Below, in pieces: positions 1-21,640 of a DNA stretch of 64,000 nt. How positions within the stretch are numbered: position 1 is the stretch's first letter; every line of letters starts with the position of its first letter. The translations under genes and the position numbers were made by a program. The stretch is from Owenia fusiformis (Eukaryota; Annelida; Polychaeta; Sabellida; Oweniidae): NCBI GenBank assembly GCA_903813345.2, contig CAIIXF020000002.1, forward strand, positions 19,730,455-19,794,454, read 5' to 3'. A model generated the notes under the pieces. It saw only the letters and a program-made list of their open reading frames with translations. It was not told where the DNA came from and did no database searches.

Positions 1-622
1 CTTTTTCATTACTCAATTTAGCTTGACAAATCCCTCATTTATTTCCAGATATGAGAAAGACAACACAAGCTTACTTATAAAGATAATGAAGAGATTATAC
101 TCTTGAATTTTTGGGTTTACACAAGGCATGCATCCTTTTTGCCAAATCTTGGAACTTATTCCATGAAGTCTCTATTATAAATAAACCGAAAAGTCCACAA
201 TTAGACAAAGTTTAAACTAAAAAGTATGCTACTCACAGTTACAAAAAATATATATTTGTATGTATTTGCAAACTACTAATGCTCCTTTGTTTATCGTCTC
301 TATAATGACCAGGCTAGAGGTGAGATCTATTATCAATTATCTAGTTGAGAATGAATTTGATACTGTGAGAATTGTAGCTCTGTGAATCAGGTCTTCACCA
401 TATATTCTTTGGCAATAATGTCAAATGAATTGTCTCAAAAATGCCAGATGAGTTCATTTAGCGCACCATGTGTAGTGATAGCATATCATGGAACCATGTG
501 TTAAGTCAGCCAATAAAAAAGAGTCTCACGATCTGGCCCATAATCAAGACACATGCGAGGAACACGAGTGATCTTCGCTCAATTACCCATCGTCCAATAG
601 TGTTCATCAAACTATCAGCTAG
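1..622. other. Sequence downstream of the LONRF stop
   Basis: Probably 3' UTR and beyond. Apart from the TTTATT at 38-43 (a poly(A) signal if read on the minus strand), I see nothing. Confidence 0.5.
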
Positions 623-11518
<10,896 letters not shown>

Positions 11519-12017
11519 TCTGAATTCACCATTAGAGACGGTTATGTTCCGAAAACAAACTCATTCGTGCTACAATGTCTTCTAAACGACATCAATATGC
11601 CTTTCACGTTAGAAAGTTATGAAATGACAGGTCACGTGACCTAAACAAAGACCTTGATTGGTTAGAACTGCGTGTTGTATAAATCTATTACAAAACCAAG
11701 ATCTACGATGGCCCATATAATAGACGGCCATATCGGCTTTTATAATAATTTGTAATTGTTACAAAGATGCACTTCAAGCTAATACGATATTTTGTACAAG
11801 GATACAACAAATAGGTTGGTGTTGGGTCTTCATAGAGGAAATTGAAAACATGGGATCTCCAAGGCCCCCGAAATTAAAAGGCCTAAAATTATAGTAAGTT
11901 ATATCTGCCGAGTTCATTCACCCCCGGCGTTCTCATACGAGCCCAATTCGACTAAAAATAGCATTCATAACCTTGATTATGTAGGCCAGAGACATATAAT
12001 AAATGATATGCCTCTGT

Positions 12018-14892
12018 CATGATAAACCATGACATCTCAATTCTTCTCAGCCCTGAGATGCCATAACATAATGAAACCATGACATCTCAATTCTTCTCAG
12101 CCCTGAGCTGCCATAACATAATGAGAATGAGCTTGATTTGGCGGTCCAAGAGAGCCCAAAATTGAGGATTTAGTTTAGATCTTTCATCCCAGCTCATATT
12201 TCATCTAATTGGAGTCATAAAATTTGTGTACCCGTGCCTGATCTAATATCTGCTCTAAATGATATAAAGCCTATTATGTAATGTAGGTAAAATGATTACA
12301 TGATAACTATCACACTTCAGTCATTGACACTTATAACTCTTCCCATCTGATGTGTTCAGATCACATAATATGCCTCAGAATACCAGAGCATTGGCCCTGC
12401 GTGCAGAGTCTAGTTAAACTACGAAGACGAAGCTCTCTTTTAAGAAGTGAAGTCAAACGAATGCAAAGGGTATATTTTAACAAAATATGGTGAAGACCAA
12501 GAAGGGTATGGTCCAAGACACTTGAAGCAAGCCATGATTAGGTGAATCACAATTTTTTGTCCGTACGTGCCCCTTATCTCACTAATACTTCTAGAGATGC
12601 ATGATGAGAACATGGATACAATAATTAACTTGATCCCCACATTGGACAAATCTTTCGATCACATTCCGTTGTACACTGATTTATTGATTTGTTTTCCAAA
12701 TCGAATAAGATTTAACCCCCCCCCCCACTCACCGTTTTTCTACCTAATACACAGTGAGTGGGGGATGAACTCTTGTTCCCGTGTCTGTGTCATTGCACAA
12801 CTAAGACTCACGTGTCACATGCAAATCTTGAAAATCAAAATCGTTTTTAACGCCATTCAAAATCGTTTTGACGCCGTTATTGGCGTTAAAAGTAGATCTT
12901 TCCTACAGGGGTTCTAGTCTACAGTCACACAGGTAACGAACGTCTGTATTCATTTTGGTTGATACGCCACACAGTTTTCGCCGGGTTGCATGAAAATGGC
13001 GATTTTTAAAAGTTCTCTTATATCCCGGGTCTTATATAAATTGTGGATAATGATCGGCTTAAATCTTCTCGCCCACCTTTCCAGAAAAATCCAAAAGCAG
13101 TCAGGTCGAAGATTTAGAAAATTGGAATTATGACATCATGATAAAAGCAAATAAATATTCGAAACTTTCTTTCTATAAAGGCTTTTTATGATGCTATATT
13201 TTCATGTTGCAATATGTTTATACATGCATAGATGTACATGCATACATCTAATTGTTTATCTATTATTCGAAGGAATATAGTATTCCTTCTTGTGTAATCA
13301 GTAAACAAGGCAAGTTGCAAATAAAAAGCCATACTTGACATTGCCTTTTAGTACTGAAACATATTTTCAATACGCGGCATTGAATTGACACGCGGTACTA
13401 ACTTCTACCGTTGATTTAAATTTTTGACCTACCAGATGTTTGAAAATCAAGGATTGCGAATCTCATTCTGCACCGTTTTTCTTCAAACTTATACCATTAA
13501 AAGCAAAACAAAATTGCCTTTCTGTCGGTGCATTACTTTATTGTAAAGAGTCCCTCGTTCTGGCAGCGTTTTGGTCCCCAGCTGTTAGAAGGCCTTCTTA
13601 CAGCTGGGGACCAAAATGCCGCTGGAAGTAGTGACTCTGTTTAAAAGAATAATGTACCATCAGAAAGGGATTTTTGTTATGCTTTGAATGGAACAAGTTT
13701 GAAGATAAACGCTGCAGTATGAGACTCGTAATCCTTGATTTTCAAACATCCGGTAGGTCAAAAATTCAAATTAACGGTCGAAGTTAGGACCGCGTGATTG
13801 AGCAATTCCCGCTGAAGGTGATGAAGTAGTGCAACATTTGAAGATACGACCAAGAGCCGTGACTTCGACACCTTTCATTTTAAAAATAAGCCATGTACGA
13901 TGTCACTTTTAAAAACTAGTTGGAGACAATATATTTTGAGGTTTCGAATCGGACTGATGGGCGATTTTCATGGAATAGAGGAGTTTCTAAATAGCTTTGA
14001 AATCTCGCTAATTCTAGTTTTTAATGAGATTTTAAGAGATTTGCACTTTTAACCTTTAATGACTTACCTTTCTTTGTGATAGCATATTGAATTCAGTGAC
14101 AAGTTTTCTCCAATAGTAGCTTTGATTCCATGTTGATTCACACAGTTTTATGATTTAAATCATTTTCCATGATATCTTTAAAAAAACTTGGGCAAAAACT
14201 CCATTGGTGCAATGCTAAAATTCTTAAAACCTTGGTTTATTTGCATGACAACCAACATTTTCATGTTTAATCACAATATGTACATTTGCCAGGGTCAATA
14301 GTACATGTCATTCGAGTTTCAGACAGATTCAAGCAACACTTTTTGATAAATCATGAAATTAAGTGACTTAATTGACTTAATTGCAAGTTTCTAGCATTGA
14401 AGGGGATGGAGGTCTGGCCCAAGAAAAACTAAGACAAAAACAAGAGTGACATCTATTATGTCAGCATTATTCAGGTATTTAGATTTTGAAGGTAAAATCT
14501 CAAATTACAATATAAAGAAAACGGGAAACTCTTACTATACTGTTCGGTAGAAATCTGATCAATGAAACAGAGGTCTAATGAGTAATCTGGAAAGTAAAAT
14601 TCCTCAATTCTCCAAAAGTTTGAAAGCAAGACTAGTTTTTGAGTCGATCAGGCTAGTTAACACACATCTCTTTGCTATGATTCGGATACTCATAGCATCT
14701 TTCTGTTTCACCTGAAACATATCTCAGCACAGACACGGGAACAAGAGTTCATCCCCCTCCCAGTCACTATGTATTAGGTAGAAAAAAGATTTTTTACATT
14801 AGCTATACAGTGACTGGGGGGGGGGGGATTTAAATCTTCCTGGGCCTGTGCATCTCAGGGCTGAGAAGAAATGAGATGTCATGGTTTATCAT
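12018..14892. mobile_element. 2.9-kb region bounded by inverted repeats (candidate foldback element)
   Basis: The left end (12018-12057, repeated again at 12075) reads CATGATAAACCATGACATCT and CTTCTCAGCCCTGAG. The right end (14850-14892) is its reverse complement. A second, inner inverted pair lies at about 12712-12800 and 14735-14822 (CGGGAACAAGAGTTCATCCC). No transposase frame is visible. It lies between LONRF and the 13-finger gene. Confidence 0.6.
13389..13796. mobile_element. Near-perfect 408-bp hairpin element
   Basis: Two arms of about 200 bp meet near 13590. Outer ends CACGCGGTACTAAC and GTTAGGACCGCGTG; mid-arm TTTGAAAATCAAGGATT and its complement; centre GGTCCCCAGCTGT / ACAGCTGGGGACC. 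Nested inside the 12.0-14.9 kb inverted-repeat region. Confidence 0.85.
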
Positions 14893-16109
14893 GATGCTTT
14901 GCTATTGCTAGTGAAGTCTCAGTACAGAGATGGTTTATTCTCTTGAATAGAAATACTGAGATAACACCTCAGATTACTTGGTGTTTTTCATTATTCTGCC
15001 AGAATTTCTTGATACTGAACAAGATACAAGTATTTGCCTCTTCATAATTATTTACAAATAGCAAAATGAGAAAATTGTGGGCATTTTTTTGTCTATCATT
15101 ATAGAAGACATATATTGCAAACATTTAGTAGGGCCTCAAAAATGGGCCTTTTTGGGCATAACTTGGCCTTTGTTTTTAGGCCTTATTATCAAAAATGGGC
15201 CTTACATTTTCAAAATTTGGTTTTAGGCCCCCTCCACCTCCCCCTTGTCAACTTCTGAATCCGCATATTATTACATAAGCTTTGAAAGTAGAAAAAATCA
15301 TTAACATAATAATCATAATTGTATTCATCATGTTTATTCTTAAGTTATCATATGATATAAGTAGTAGCATAATATGTAACATGTAATAGAATGAATAAAG
15401 TTATATTAAGCCTTTACATCAGAATGATTATCCAAGCATTTACGAGCTCTAAATAGATATGCAATAATCAGGTAATGACTAAATGAGTAACTTTTACGAA
15501 AAAATTCACAACAAGACAATAAATATCCGTTCGAGGCAGGAGCTCCAGACTGATCATTTATACTAATAAATAAATATTACGACATATTCACATTCTCCTT
15601 ATAAGTCCCCTGCATTTGGAGAATGTGTCTAATCAATGTATTATAAAGTTCTTTCTTATACTAGTATTCTCAGCCAGGACCAGCCTACTGGTAAATTTTT
15701 CAAATTTCTTATGATGCACCCTTACTCAAAAAGGATTGGCTCCCAGAGTGCAACATCGATATTTTCGATCCTGGGAGCCAATCCTCCTTGCACCCTAACT
15801 GATGCTTTCACAAAAAACATTTTTTAATCCATTTAAATCAATGTTTTAACACACTAATCATAGTTCCATAGGAAAGCAATATTGTAACTTGTCCAAGAAG
15901 ATGAAATAGCAACCCTCAGATCTTTAGCTATAAGCCTGTCAACTGGACAGACAAACTAAAAAATGAATTCACAAGATATCATTTTGAATTGGTGGAAAAA
16001 ATTTAACTACGAATTTATTAATTCCAAATTCCAAAAATCCAAATTCTCTAAAAATTTTAAAATCATGACATCCAGTTTTTCACCAACTGAGCTTGCCACC
16101 CTGCACAAA
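14893..16109. other. Intergenic sequence downstream of the 13-finger gene
   Basis: No gene seen. A short hairpin at about 15728-15786 (GGATTGGCTCCCAG / CTGGGAGCCAATCC) belongs to the same family as sequences at 34446-34758. TTTATT at 16014-16019 reads AATAAA on the minus strand, about 90 bp after the stop at 16110, and is a good poly(A) signal candidate. Confidence 0.6.
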
Positions 16110-18685
16110 CTACATTTTACCACTATTGGTTTTATACACCCCATATACAGCGGGGCTTTGATCATAATTGTACAATGTATTGCAACTGTCAGAGTGTGAT
16201 TCATTTACAGAAATGTCATTGATAGATTTAGTAGAACTGTCATTGTTAGATTCAGTAGAACTGTCATTGTTAGCTTTAGTAGAACTGTCATTGTTAGATT
16301 CAGTAGGACTGTCATTGTGAGCTTTAGTAGAACTGTCATTGTTAGATTCAGTAGGACTGTCATTGTTAGCTTTAGTAGAACTGTCATTGTTAACTTTAGT
16401 AGCAGAACTGTCATTTTTGGGAGGACTGTCACTGTCATTTTTAGGTTCCATACAATTGCCATTTTTAGTGGACCTATCAATTTCATATGTAACTGCACTA
16501 GCAAGTTCTCCATTAGCAGACTCTACAGTTGCAGGCTCTACAGATGTAGGTTGTACAGTTGCAGGTTCTAAAGTCGCAGGTTCTACAGCTGCAGATTTTA
16601 TTGTAGTATATTCTACAGTTGCAGGCTCTACAGCTGCAAGTTGTAAAGTTGCAGGTTCTAAAGTTGCAGGTTCTACGGCTGCAGGTTCTACTATAGTATA
16701 TTCTTCAGTTGCAGGTTCCAAGGTTGAAGGTTCTGCAGTTGTAGGTTCTAAGGTTGAATGTTCTACAGCTGCAGGTTCTACTGTCGTATGTTCTACAGTT
16801 GCAGGTTCAACAGCTACAGGTTTTGAAGTTGATGGTTCGACAGCTGCAGGTTCTACTGTAGTATATACTACAGGTGCAGATTCAACAGCTGCAGGTTCTA
16901 AAGTTACAGGTTCTACAGCTGCAGGTTCTACTGTTGTATATTCAACAGTTGCAGGTTCAACCGCTGCAGGTTCTGAAGTTGCAGGTTCAACAGCTGTAGG
17001 TTCTACTGTAGTATATTCTACAGTTGCAGGTTCAACAGCTGCAGGTTCTAAAGTTACAGATTCTACAGCTGCAGGTTCTACTGTTGTATATTCAACAGTT
17101 GCAGGTTCAACCGCTGCAGGTTCTGAAGTTGAAGGTTCAACAGCTGTAGGTTCTACTGTAGTATATTCTACAGTTGCAGGTTCAACAGCTGCAGGTTCTA
17201 AAGTTACAGGTTCTAGAGTAGTATGTTCTAAAGTTGCAGGTTCAACAGCTGAAGATTCTACAACAGGTTGTACAGTAGCAGTTGTAGGTCCCATAGAAGG
17301 AGGTTCCCCAGTAGCAGGATTTACAGTTCCAGATTCTTCGGATGTAGGTTCACTGGTTATAAAAGCAAATGTATCACCCATAATACCAAACACTGATTTT
17401 GATGAACTATTTGATGTGGATCTAGAACCAACACTGCTCCTTGATTTAGTTCCACTTTTAATGAGTTTAGAGTTTGCAGGGCTCCGAGTCGTCTGTTTTT
17501 TAGATGGAGAGGCATCCTCGTCTACGCACCAACCGATTTTCTTCATGTGAATGTCCCTGATGTGTCTCCCCATTGAAGAAGCTCGGCCAAATGGTCTCTT
17601 GCATATATGACATGTGTGCGGTTGCTCTTTGGTATGTGTACGACTATGTAGCTTCAAGTAATGGGCTTTTGTAAATAATTTTGGACAAATTGGGCAAGGA
17701 AATCGCTTCTCATTTAAATGTTGTTCTCTAGTGTGTTCTTTCAATCGGCTCTTTGATGCAAAGAATGTTTCACACTCATCACATTTGAACTGTTTTTTGT
17801 CGGGATAGTGCACAAGAATGACATGTCTCTTGAGATCACTTAGGCGGCGGAATCGTTTCTGGCAAACCATACAGGGATGGGGTGCCTCCCCTGTATGAAT
17901 CATATGATGAGTTTTCAAAGATTTTTTAGCAGTAAATTCCTTCGAACAAATTTCACATTTGAACTTTCCTTCGTTTTCTCCAGTATGGAGCTTAATGTGA
18001 TCTTTGAGATTGGTCTTGAATGAAAAACATTTTTCACATATTGGACAACTATATGGTTTTTCATTAGTATGGACAACCCGATGATTGTCTAATTGAGATT
18101 TTTGATGAAATGCTTTCGAACATCCATCACACTGGTATGGTGTTTCGTTGTTATGGTAACGTAGGTGGATCACAAGTGAGTGTTTGTAAGTGAACGTTTT
18201 ATCACATTCTGGGAAAGTACAACAGAAATCTTTCACACCAGTGTGAATCTTTAAGTGACTTGTCAGGTTAGACTTCCTGTTGAAACTCTTATCGCAATGT
18301 TCACATTTAAATGGTTTCTCCCCAGTGTGAATTATTTCATGCTTTTCAAGTCTATTCAAACTGTTAAATGTTTTGTCGCAAAATTTACACTCATGAGCTA
18401 CATGGGTTTTATTGTGTTTTTCATATGAACGAAAATCATGAAATATTTCTTGGCAGTTGATACAAGAAAATGTTTCTCCCTTATGTTTTTTCCTGTGATG
18501 TAGGGTTAGGCTAAAGGCCTTGAAGAATGAAGCTTCGCAAAGTGTACAGCGAAACTGCTTCACACCAGTGTGTGTCATTTCATGTTCCTCAAGACGGTAC
18601 TTTCTATTGAATGCCTTGGGGCAAATTGAACATTTGAATTTCTTTGTTTCTGTTACCACGGGAACAGCCTCATCCTCATCAGCTG
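16110..18685 (-). CDS. 13-finger gene, exon 3 (all fingers, repeat tail, stop)
   Basis: Acceptor TTTTACTTCCAG; two bases then ADEDEAVPVV. Thirteen C2H2 fingers follow in about 370 residues. Finger 6 has the C-x4-C form (CTFPEC), the others C-x2-C. Finger 2 lacks a TGEKP linker after it, and fingers 3-4 are joined by a short VAHE linker. After the fingers comes a Ser-rich stretch, then EP-x-x-V pentads in a 150-bp higher-order repeat, then eight-residue NNDSSTKA-type repeats, and a short unique end (stop at 16110). Confidence 0.92.
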
Positions 18686-20270
18686 CTGGAAGTAAAAGAA
18701 GGTGTCTCTTTAATACAATTCATTTCTGGTTCATTCATGGACAACATAGATTAGCTCCCATTATCTGGGATTTATGGACTACAATGGGAAAGCATCAACA
18801 ATACACTCTAGTAGCTTCTGCCTGCCATCTATTTTATCTTATTAAGTAAAATTATTTGTCATAACCAAATAGATTTAATTGATTAATTGAAATACTTTCT
18901 TTACACTTGATGTTATAATTACCTAGTTTCCTAAAATTCCTTCGTTTTAACTTTCTTAAATTTTTTCCACCTTTTTCTAAACTTGTCGAGTCCATAGTTA
19001 ATAGATTATATTCACACCCCACTGTCTCTGGTTCATTATCAATTGTGACATCACACTGGTCGTCATTGTCAACCTGCTCTTGTTTTATATGTACTAAGCA
19101 GGTACAGCCAGGTGCATCAGGGTTAGCTGAAAGGCAGAATACAAGGATAAACAAAGCATTAACATGCAAAATGTCAATACCTGCCATTTGTTACAGACCC
19201 AAAACACCAACACCATCCACAAAAACAATATGTCACCACTTGTGATGGTGGTGACATAAAAATGAAAACAGAGTAGTAGTACTACTACATAATTATTTTT
19301 CAACTGAGTAAGCTAGAGTAAGCTAGTTCAGAGGGAAGATAAGGTAAATGACTAACGGGGGGGGGGGGTGGGGTCACAAGACGTCTCCTAAAGGAGACAA
19401 TGAGGCTCAGCAGATGTGATTAACTGTGGCATCACAGGGCCTCAACAAAACCGATCAACCATTACATTATATGTGGTAATATTATTTACAAATCAAATAC
19501 ATTTTGTACAGAACATACATATTCTATGTACTCTTTAAGACCATGTATTAACATCCTAGTATACAGATCTTTCAGTTTCAGGTTTTCAAATGTCATTATG
19601 AGCTATCTTTAATACCTTACACCATGTGTCTTATAAAGAGAATATCCTGCACGAGGCAATCACAAGTAGTCTAAACAGTATTACCTTTCATTAGAATAGG
19701 TCCATGTGTGGTAGCATTGCATTCTTCCATCACATATACTGTTAGATTATCATCATCCACCTGTTCATTACTCAAGTTGTTTTCTTGTACGATTTTAGCT
19801 TTTTTCAGGTCCTCATCCTGAGTTTTTCTTTTTTTGGTCTTCCTTTTATGTGCTCCCTTGGAATTAGCTTTTTGGCCCTTTTGTGGATTTACTGTAATTA
19901 TTGGAACATCAACAAGTCTTTTATTTCTCTTGGGGCGAAGTGATTCATAGCGATTGCCGACTTCATTTACATCCTTTGTGGTGCTTGGAGCATCAGTAAG
20001 TGCTCTAATATTCGCTCCTTTCACAACATTGGCTGGATCTAATGTTTGTTCTTTTTCTGTTATGTCTGAATCAGATGGTTCTTCAATAGTCGGTTCACCT
20101 GACAGTGTTTGCTCTGGGACTTGTTTTAAGTTAGTAAATTCAATTACAGTCTGTGCATTGGTTACATGTACATCTTCTGATTGAGAAGAGTCAGAATAAG
20201 TTACTTGTATAGTTTGCATTTCCAAAGATTCTACTGCACTAGGATTTATTTCAGTTATTTGTGACATCAT
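16110..20270 (-). CDS. 13-finger C2H2 zinc-finger protein with repetitive acidic tail (whole gene)
   Basis: Joining 20270-19685, 19126-18923 and 18685-16110 gives 1121 codons plus stop, with both introns in phase 1 and GT-AG ends. The first third has no domain but is rich in acidic and basic patches. The middle holds 13 consecutive C2H2 fingers, most with TGEKP-like linkers. The last 400 residues are low-complexity EPA-x-V and NNDSxTK repeats. It is presumably a nuclear sequence-specific DNA-binding protein; its target and orthologue are not recognised. The ATG at 20270 has an in-frame TAG 12 bases upstream, but a further 5' exon is possible (20822-20917). Confidence 0.85.
16200..16425 (-). 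repeat. Coding 24-bp repeats (NNDSSTKx)
   Basis: About eight to nine copies of an eight-codon unit alternating SSTKA and SPTES within the tail of the 13-finger protein. Confidence 0.85.
16510..17270 (-). repeat. Coding pentad repeats (EPAxV) with 150-bp higher-order period
   Basis: Fifteen-base pentads (E-P-A-x-V and variants such as EYTTV) are grouped into a 50-residue unit. For example, GCAGGTTCTACTGTTGTATA occurs at 16921 and again at 17071. Confidence 0.85.
18923..19126 (-). CDS. 13-finger gene, exon 2
   Basis: Acceptor TTCTGCCTTTCAG; begins ANPDAPGCTCLVHIKQEQVD after two bases. Contains a possible SUMO-type site (IKQE) and a basic run (RKLKRRNFRKL). Phase 1 at both ends, so skipping it would keep the frame. 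The sequence just upstream of the acceptor belongs to a dispersed repeat also found at 57.1-57.3 kb. Confidence 0.78.
19127..19684. other. Intron 1 of the 13-finger gene
   Basis: Contains a dispersed-repeat copy (about 19143-19262; related copy at 57134-57292) ending in GGTGGTGACATA and a poly-G run near 19358-19368. Confidence 0.65.
19685..20270 (-). CDS. 13-finger gene, exon 1 (N-terminal, no domain)
   Basis: Opens with two ATGs (20270 and 20267). Encodes an acidic Ser/Thr/Glu-rich region, then basic clusters (RPKRNKR, KRKTKKRKTQ) that look like nuclear-localisation signals. Ends after MKG in phase 1 at donor GTAATA. Confidence 0.8.
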
Positions 20271-20821
20271 TGGAGATCCGGTCTAATTATAGTATAGTAA
20301 CAGACATATATATTACAGGTTGGCTACAGTATTGCACCAGGACTGCAGTCTAATCAGTCGACTGATAGCTTGATAGTGGATGTCTGTGTCCTTTTTGCTG
20401 CTTTCATGTCGTTTGTTAAATGGATGGCATGCCTACTCTCTGATGCAAACACATACTTTGTACTGCCGTGTTGATTACTGCAAGTTCTCTGGATAAAGTA
20501 TCTGAAAAATTCATACCCTAATGGGATAAGTATTTTTGTTGTTGTGCTGTTGTTTTCAAATAGTGTCATTATTGGTGAAAAGCTAAATCTACATCTATGA
20601 TTTGCAAGAGGCAATAGGCCCAATTGAAATAAATGAAAATAAATATCATATCAATCATATTACGGGCGATAATACGTGAGACTGGAAATTTAATAATTTA
20701 AAACTACATTTTGAATATATCCATCAAATCTCACAAAATAAAATATACAAATCACAAAAGAATATGTATTCACATTAATGAAAATGCACACAATACCATG
20801 ATCAATTAAGTCTATACTTAC

Positions 20822-20917
20822 AAAATTCTCAAGTAAAGTTATGATTACATTATTTCTTTCTTGATTGGACCATGACACGCCAAATATGACTTGTTGAAAC
20901 TCGAGGTGCAATGCCAT
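20822..20917 (-). CDS. Possible 5' coding exon of the 13-finger gene (tentative)
   Basis: An ATG at 20917 opens 32 codons ending exactly at a consensus donor (TTTT|GTAAGT). An acceptor at TATAATTAG, just before 20282, would join it in phase 0 to ACC GGA TCT CCA ATG, i.e. in frame with the exon 1 ATG. The encoded sequence has no recognised domain. TATATAAAG only a few bases before the ATG could instead be a promoter element. Unproven. Confidence 0.3.
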
Positions 20918-21640
20918 CTTTATATAGGCCTAGAATCAATTTTATTAATTATGTGAAACAAAGAGTAGTAGGAATTATTGCTAAAAAATCCATGGACAAC
21001 GAGGATTTCATTGTCCTTTATATTTACAATAAGTCATGATGTATAATTTCACTATTCAGATAGAGAAAGAAACACAAAACAACATACCGTTGATTTATCA
21101 TTTTTCAGTGTAGCCCAGGCCGGGGGGGGGGGCTGATCCCAGAGATGCTGGCAGAGATGGCCTTTGGTATTGGCAGTTGGTCGTTCGATAACCAATTTTA
21201 TGAACAGTCACCATTTGCCATTCAAATAGATTCCAGAATGTTCGCTGTTGTTTTATGAGTCTCTTCAAGTTTGGCTCAAATAACTTCAACGAGAGAACAA
21301 TCAGAGAACAAACCGTGGGGCGCCAGCCATTGACCGAGCCATTGACATTCTGAGTCCGTATTCCTACACTATCGTGAATCATGGGCTTTCAAGAGAGCCT
21401 GTGTCTGAATTAAGGAAGGGGTGTGTCAAATAGTCTATACTTAAAAATGACAAAGCGATTTTACAGACCGAAAATGTCACTGTTGTTTTCGTGACTGTGG
21501 TTTAGCTAGCCGATATTTAGGGAAGCTATTATTGTCCAGATAATGTCGTTCGTTCCTCATTGAAATTGGTGTTTGGAGAAATAAACATTAGCCCCACTTG
21601 TCATATTTAAGAAATACGTCAAGGCGATTTTGATTACTAT
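20918..21640. other. Intergenic, upstream of the 13-finger gene
   Basis: Likely holds this gene's promoter, but no convincing element can be named. A poly-G run lies at about 21121-21130. An open frame at 21098-21382 (minus) has no recognisable domain and is not called. Confidence 0.5.

Noticed and set aside
16339-17550. 403-codon open frame on the + strand opposite the 13-finger gene's tail
   Set aside because: It is the antisense shadow of the EPxxV repeats; Ser/Thr/Ala/Val repeats follow directly from the repeat DNA.
21098-21382. 94-codon minus-strand open frame upstream of the 13-finger gene
   Set aside because: No domain, poly-G at its 3' end, and no splice sites fitting the neighbouring gene.
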